Below are positions 16,801-18,095 of a stretch of 18,095 nt of DNA, in pieces. Positions within the stretch are counted from its first letter, which is position 1, and the number at the start of each line of letters is the position of its first letter. The notes below the pieces were generated by a model, which did not search any database, was not told the origin of the DNA, and saw only the letters and a list, made by a program, of their open reading frames with translations. A program made the translations under genes and the position numbers. Origin of the DNA: an uncultured Lysobacteraceae bacterium (lineage in GTDB: Bacteria; Pseudomonadota; Gammaproteobacteria; Xanthomonadales; Rhodanobacteraceae); assembly GCA_946482585.1 (NCBI GenBank), contig CAMLSI010000033.1:1-18095 (forward strand), read 5' to 3'.

Positions 16801-17167
16801 GTCGGTGAACCCGGCCTACGACGGCCGCGCCAGCACCAACCTGCTGGTCGGCGGCGATTCACTCGCCGTCGGCGCGACGACGACGGTGCGGCTCGTGGTC
16901 AACGTGCAGTTCACGCCGGGCGCGATCTACACGAACCAGGTGCTCGGCACCGGTCTCGTCGGCAACGTCGCGGTGTCGGATCTGTCCCACGACGGCACCG
17001 ATCCGGCGCCGGGCGGCGGCAGTGCGGGCAACAACGGCACGCCGACCATCGTGCGCCTCGGCGCGCAGACGATTCCGGCGCTGTCGGCCTGGTCGTTCGG
17101 CCTGCTGCTGCTCGGCATGGCCGCGCTTGCGTGGCAGCGGCAGCGACGCCGCGAGCTGCGTGCGTAA
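7841..17167 (+). CDS. Giant GEVED/DUF11 repeat surface protein with IPTL-CTERM-like sorting signal
   Basis: 3108 residues from GTG 7841, chosen because AGGGAG (7828-7833) is seven bases away; GTG 7835 would leave one base. Order: signal peptide 1-27 (cut QAAFA/NIT); SdrD/Cna-B-like domain from 28 (GSVFRDYDADGVIDAGEPGL); propeller-like region about 120-655 (LGDLEISEDGLTLYTTN); second B-like domain 659-806 (GNRVWRDSNRNGRQDPGEP); ten GEVED repeats 807-2559; two DUF11-type repeats 2563 to about 2910; a DUF11-like domain to about 3070; then IPALSAW, a membrane helix and QRQRRRELRA (3078-3108). IPTLxxWG-type tails are cut by exosortase XrtH, so the protein should be exported and anchored at the surface. 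The very acidic repeats, with EF-hand-like loops and one Cys pair each, suggest a long calcium-stiffened fibre or adhesin; binding partner unknown. No exosortase gene is in the window. A G8 tract (10169-10176) is a slip-prone spot. Confidence 0.93.
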   Translation: MSRQNVTQFTRIGLGALALLMSQAAFANITGSVFRDYDADGVIDAGEPGLGGITVTAYDAAGTSVATATTFDQVCSAAATPVAACTAANTPALGSYTLVIASGGPFRVEFTGEGSAFATAAFGTTNPTSVQFVATSTATVNAGFNNPAQYCAGPTPPAVVAAFFAFGNPAPGLPTLFGFDYDARGITHDADPVAAGVQAQREYGLSDQTGAVYGIAYQRRTQSLFSSSYVHRGSPQGPTTNTGTIYRSAGVTRNTTNIAATPFITVNGMAGIDTGTNPHPIGTDWTRDAAAYGVVGKIGLGDLEISEDGLTLYTTNLLQREVLVLPIGTGPTAPTAAQIVRVPVPVPASCSGATPSAGAPSIDDIRPFATKFFDGTLYVGMVCTAQSMRGAGATLAAAKAAMRGYVYAMNPATNTFAAAPEFEFPLNYPRQFINGGVGTAATDGEWNPWNDTYQPPGDFVGSANFWLYPQPMITDIEFDAQGRMAIGLRDRLADQTYDSGELGPNGDQNDSTRQGGDLLLACRNGAGGAWILENAGSCGTSTTSDPNSSGGTNSNSGPGNREFYWEEYYDFDFAPDFHRETAMGSLLWRPGSGNFMSTVFDVDGTFNAGVRVYRNDNGANARLPGNIRHEFRLYEDGTSTFGKAGGIGDIEILCENPPVELGNRVWRDSNRNGRQDPGEPVFANVVINLYNAAGAQLGSATTDANGHFLFLFSIGATDANTNDNSVILPNPFGTPVTLLVAPSNFTAGNPLAGFTPTIANTGGTLRDSNGVSVTIAGGGPTGTGFVATVGDPGRNDHTIDFGFGVADFGDLPDTGAGSGIGNYSTLNADNGATHGIIPGLFMGATVDGEADGQPTVAANGDDTNGAPDDEDGVTVADLNLRVAAAANIRVNATNTTGAAAQLCGFVDFNGDGDFADAGESAAAVPVPNGSNNVQFTLAFGTVPAGSAAATYARFRLSDTIAACAPNGAVGSGEVEDYPVGITPLDFGDLPDTGAGTSTGNYNTQEADNGANHRIVGGLFMGASVDAEANGQQSLNADGDDVAGTPDDEDGVTMADLQFVTGAAATVRVNATNLTAAGATLCGFIDFNGDGDFADANETASTAVNTGTNNVQFTLNFGTTPAGAASTYSRFRLSSPAGACTPTGFGGDGEVEDYPAGVIPVDMGDLPDTTAGIGNADYSTLRANNGPRHPRTVNAPRLGATVDTEADGQPNVSATGDGADEDGVTVPTLSVGATVTVTANATNPNTVAAQICGFLDYNGDGDFSDAGETSAPVNVPAGTANGSFPLNFGTVPVGAAATTYARFRISSGAAVCTPDGLATDGEVEDYVVTIGTLDFGDLPAPLYPTLLAGNGARHPIVAGLAIGATVDAETDGQPNAAASGDDASGTPDDEDGVTVSDLSLVAGSSASVRVNATNTTGAPAQLCGFIDFNGDGDFIDANETAPAMPVPTGSTNLQFTLNFGTVPASVATSTYARFRLSSDIAACAAAGAATNGEVEDYTVSIGLVDLGDLPDTGAGSGNGNYATLLADNGPRHPVVAGLRLGANEDGEADGQPGANADGDDANGVPDDEDGIILADLALVGGTAANVRATATNTTGAAAQLCGFIDFNADGDFADAGETAPAVPVPTGSTNATFTLAFGTVPGTTAASTYARFRLSTAAGACDANGAAPDGEVEDYPVGISQTDFGDLPDTGAGSGNGNYSTLLSDNGPRHPIVAGLRLGANEDGEADGAPGTGANGDDTAGTPDDEDGINTADLALTAGTPATVRATATNTLASAAQLCGFIDFNADGDFADAGETAPAVTVPAGSNAAAFTLNFGTVPTSVATSSYARFRLSTDTGACSPVGAAADGEVEDYPVSAGLLDFGDLPDTAAGTGNGNYATLLADDGPRHPIVAGLRLGADEDGEADGQPSANADGDDANGTPDDEDGVTVADLSLTGGTPANVRVNATNTIGSAAQLCGFVDFNGDGDFADAGETAPAVSVATGSNNVQFTLNFGTVPTGAVSSTYARFRLSTDTGACTAIGIAANGEVEDYPVGIAQIDRGDLPDTGAGSGIGNYATLLSDNGPRHPIVAGLRLGTNEDGEADGQPGIGADGDDTNGTPDDEDGVTVADLVLTGGTAANVRVTATNTTGGAAQLCGFIDFNGDGDFADAGEAAAAVAVPNGSNDVQFTLAFGTVPVGAAASSYARFRLSTDTGACGPNGAATDGEVEDYAVSAGQLDLGDLPDTGVGSGSGNYATLLADNGPRHPIVSTLFLGATEDGEADGQPNVAANGDGADEDGVTLADLNLTAGSAATIRVVATNTSGSAAQLCGFVDFNGDGDFADAGEATFAAVPNGSNGATFPLAFAVPATAVTASYARFRLSTDTGACSPVGAAPNGEVEDYPVGITVVDFGDLPDTGAGSGNGNYATLLADNGARHPIVTGLRIGANEDAEADGQPSGTANGDDANGTPDDEDGVTTADLALQRGVAPAVRVTATNTTGAAALLCGFLDYNADGDFADAGEAAQVGVPNGSNGASFTLNFGTVPNTAAAASYARFRLSTDAACSATGAATNGEVEDYPIMVGAGFDLALRKTLTAGQPGPFVPGSDVSFDIEVFNQGGVQATTIVVNDYIPAGFALSPTETNWTSVSPTLATRTIAGPLAPGASTVVTIRLRIQAGAVSPLVNRAEIGSADDDGNTNTPPPTDIDSTPDGNPGNDAGGAPGTPSDDAIGGNGTGTPGGIDPNTDEDDADPAQVTFGSGFDLALRKTLTAGQPGPFLPGQDVTFDITVFNQGSVQATTIVVNEYIPAGFVLSPTELNWNSVSATLATRMIGGPLAPGASTTVTVTLRILPTAVSPLVNRAEIGSADDDGDSSTPPPTDIDSTPDGDPGNDAGGTPGSGSDDAINGNGTGTPGGTDPNTDEDDADPALITLGTPGGSSPLGVAKQAQVLSLTGGGGYGDGGTPATAQLAYVILVRNYGTQPVDNLQIVENLVTTFGAGSNWSVVSVTAPTLSVNPAYDGRASTNLLVGGDSLAVGATTTVRLVVNVQFTPGAIYTNQVLGTGLVGNVAVSDLSHDGTDPAPGGGSAGNNGTPTIVRLGAQTIPALSAWSFGLLLLGMAALAWQRQRRRELRA
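10169..10176 (+). repeat. G8 homopolymer inside the giant gene
   Basis: Eight consecutive G encode part of IAGGGPTG just before the first GEVED repeat. Reading the other frames directly: loss of one G brings a TGA at 10317-10319 into frame, and gain of one G brings a TGA at 10390-10392 into frame. Both truncate the protein at the start of repeat 1, without the repeats or the sorting signal. Confidence 0.9.
10259..15517 (+). repeat. Ten tandem GEVED repeats (about 178 codons each)
   Basis: Each unit starts D-x-GDLP and ends GEVEDY plus about five residues. Unit starts are 10259, 10793, 11321, 11837, 12350, 12884, 13418, 13952, 14486 and 14999. Units 1, 5, 6, 7 and 8 are exactly 534 nt; 2 is 528, 3 is 516, 4 and 9 are 513, and 10 is 519. 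Units 3 and 9 lack five codons (GDGADEDG instead of GDDANGTPDDEDG); unit 4 lacks seven codons after GDLP. Every unit has exactly two Cys, in LCGF (or ICGF) and in the AC/VC before the GEVED motif, and one D-x-N-x-DGD-F acidic loop. The equal lengths of units 5-8 suggest recent amplification. Confidence 0.95.
15527..16570 (+). repeat. Two DUF11-type tandem repeats with acidic linkers
   Basis: Two units of 174 codons (522 nt) start at 15527 and 16049 with FDLALRKTLTAGQPGPF. Each has a DUF11-like beta-sandwich (VFNQG, IVVNxYIPAGF, PLAPGAS, VNRAEIGSADDDG) and then an acidic Gly/Asp/Pro tail (TPPPTDIDSTPDG, TDEDDADPA). The two copies are nearly identical over most of their length, pointing to duplication. 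DUF11 modules are usual stalk pieces of bacterial surface proteins. Confidence 0.9.
17072..17164 (+). other. IPTL-CTERM-like exosortase sorting signal
   Basis: The last 31 codons of the giant gene encode IPALSAW, a hydrophobic helix (SFGLLLLGMAALAW) and an Arg-rich end (QRQRRRELRA). This is the three-part pattern of the IPTLxxWG C-terminal signal, with A for T in the third position and S for G after the Trp. Proteins of this class are recognised by exosortase H (XrtH). Confidence 0.85.
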
Positions 17168-18095
17168 CGCAAACCGCGATACGGCGGGAACGGCGCAAGG
17201 CCGTTCCTGCCGGCGGCAACGGCGACGCCGCGGCGTCGCCGTTGTTGCGCTTGTTTTTTTGTTCACTGTTTCACTTTTTATCAGCGACGCTCCGCTCGCC
17301 CAGTCGATTCCGCCGCTCGTCTTCGTCGAGCGCCAGATTCCCTCCGACGGCAACACGCATTGGCCCGCCAAGGCGCTGCCCGGCGTCGGCGCCTATGCGC
17401 GCCTGCGTCCCGCCGCACCGGCGCGACTGCGCGTGCGCGACAGCGACGGCAGCCTCCGCACCTTGCTCGATGGCGCCGCGCCCAATGCGCCGCTGATCGA
17501 CATGTCCGGTCCCGCGGTGAGTTGGGACGGCACGCGCATCGCATTCGCAGGACTGGCTCCCGGCAACTGGAATGCCGCGCCCGGCGCAAACCCGGGCGGC
17601 TGGCGCATCTATGCGGTCAATGCCGACGGCAGCGGCCTGCAGGCGATCACGCACAGCGACATCGCGGCCGACTATTCGCAATTCGGTGCAGGCCCCTCGC
17701 CCTGGCCCTACGACGACTACGATCCCGCCTGGCTGCCCGACGGCCGCCTCGTGTTCGCCTCGACGCGCTGGCCTGCGTTCGCACAGCACGCCGACGCGCG
17801 CGCGTCGAATCTCTGGGTCGTCGAGGCGAACGGCAATCGCCTGCATCGCATCACGAGCGAACGCAACGGCGCCGACCGGCCGCTCGTCGATCCGGTCAGC
17901 GGCAAGATCGTCTACTTCCGCTGGTGGCGGAATCAGCGCCTGCCCGACGACAGCCTCGACGATGTCGCACTCGTCGCGGGCCAGCCGCAGCTCGGCTGGC
18001 AGCGGCATGCCGGATTGACCACGCAAGGATCGCCACCCGCGCGCAACGGCTGGCAGATCGTCAGCGTGAATCCCGACGGCGCCGAACTCGTGCTG
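17160..18095 (+). CDS. Exported PD40/TolB-like beta-propeller protein (3' end beyond the window)
   Basis: An open frame runs 312 codons to the right edge. From GTG 17160, which overlaps the end of the giant gene by 8 bases, the start is MRNANRDTAGTAQG, then an Arg-rich n-region (RRQRRRRG) and the hydrophobic VAVVALVFLFTVSLFI, with likely cleavage after DAPLA (residue 47). The mature part opens IPPLVFVERQIPSDG and shows PD40-type blades: AVSWDGTRIAFAGL, WRIYAVNADGSGLQAITHSD, YDPAWLPDGRLVFASTRWP, LWVVEANGNRLHRITSERNG and WQIVSVNPDGAELVL. Such propellers bind partners or ligands in the periplasm; the exact family cannot be told from this part. The only other in-frame start before the mature part is TTG 17259, which has no ribosome binding site and leaves a poor signal peptide, so GTG 17160 is preferred though it too has only GAG upstream. 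It is probably co-expressed with the giant gene. Confidence 0.78.
   Translation, partial: MRNANRDTAGTAQGRSCRRQRRRRGVAVVALVFLFTVSLFISDAPLAQSIPPLVFVERQIPSDGNTHWPAKALPGVGAYARLRPAAPARLRVRDSDGSLRTLLDGAAPNAPLIDMSGPAVSWDGTRIAFAGLAPGNWNAAPGANPGGWRIYAVNADGSGLQAITHSDIAADYSQFGAGPSPWPYDDYDPAWLPDGRLVFASTRWPAFAQHADARASNLWVVEANGNRLHRITSERNGADRPLVDPVSGKIVYFRWWRNQRLPDDSLDDVALVAGQPQLGWQRHAGLTTQGSPPARNGWQIVSVNPDGAELVL
17182..17260 (+). terminator. Double hairpin plus T run: terminator or attenuator at the gene junction
   Basis: Hairpin 1 has a 13-pair stem with one G-T pair (17182-17194 with 17200-17212, loop GCAAG). Hairpin 2 is a perfect 28-nt palindrome (17217-17244, 14-base halves). A T-rich stretch follows, with seven T at 17254-17260. 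This looks like a terminator of the giant gene, although the T run is nine bases from the stem. The same bases encode the signal peptide of the next gene, so partial termination (attenuation) between the two is more likely than a simple end. The role is inferred. Confidence 0.5.

Overview
The window is GC-rich DNA with dense, mostly bacterial-looking coding on both strands. Its proteins include an exosortase-type sorting substrate with an IPTL-CTERM-like tail, an ECF sigma factor, an ALDH7 dehydrogenase and a tRNA-Arg(CCT) with encoded CCA. Together they suggest a Gram-negative proteobacterium, most likely a gammaproteobacterium of the Lysobacterales (Xanthomonadales) type. That placement is an inference from gene style, not a measured result.

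Left part (1-3954). A secreted protein of unknown function runs off the left edge on the minus strand (1479 to 1), behind a small secreted cupin (1980 to 1552). Divergent from these is a Fpg/Nei-type DNA glycosylase (2083-2967) of a divergent subfamily. A 346-bp stretch without a gene follows, then two small unknown genes that overlap by ATGA (3314-3595 and 3592-3954).

Middle part (4018-7546). A minus-strand pair encodes an ECF sigma factor fused to a C-terminal membrane domain (5396 to 4359) and a single-domain rhodanese (4362 to 4018), again coupled by an ATGA overlap. A candidate ECF-type promoter lies upstream of the pair. Next come tRNA-Arg(CCT) on the minus strand and a complete ALDH7-family aldehyde dehydrogenase (5942-7477), which has an extended -10 promoter and a clean terminator.

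Right part (7547-18095). An AT-richer leader holds a candidate sigma-54 promoter and a 20-nt perfect palindrome next to the ribosome binding site. It leads into a giant gene (7841-17167, 3108 aa). The product has a signal peptide, an SdrD/Cna-B-like domain, a propeller-like region, a second B-like domain, ten tandem GEVED repeats, two near-identical DUF11-type repeats, a third DUF11-like domain and a C-terminal IPALSAW-TM-Arg-rich sorting signal. It looks like a long, acidic, probably calcium-binding surface fibre anchored by an exosortase of the XrtH type. A second exported protein with PD40/TolB-like propeller repeats starts inside the last codons of the giant gene and runs off the right edge. 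Its signal-peptide codons contain two strong hairpins and a T run, which may act as an attenuator between the two genes.

The most interesting material is the giant surface-protein locus: the candidate sigma-54 promoter, the palindrome, a G8 tract just before the repeat array where a one-base slip would truncate the protein in either direction, and the hairpin-bearing junction with the downstream exported propeller protein.
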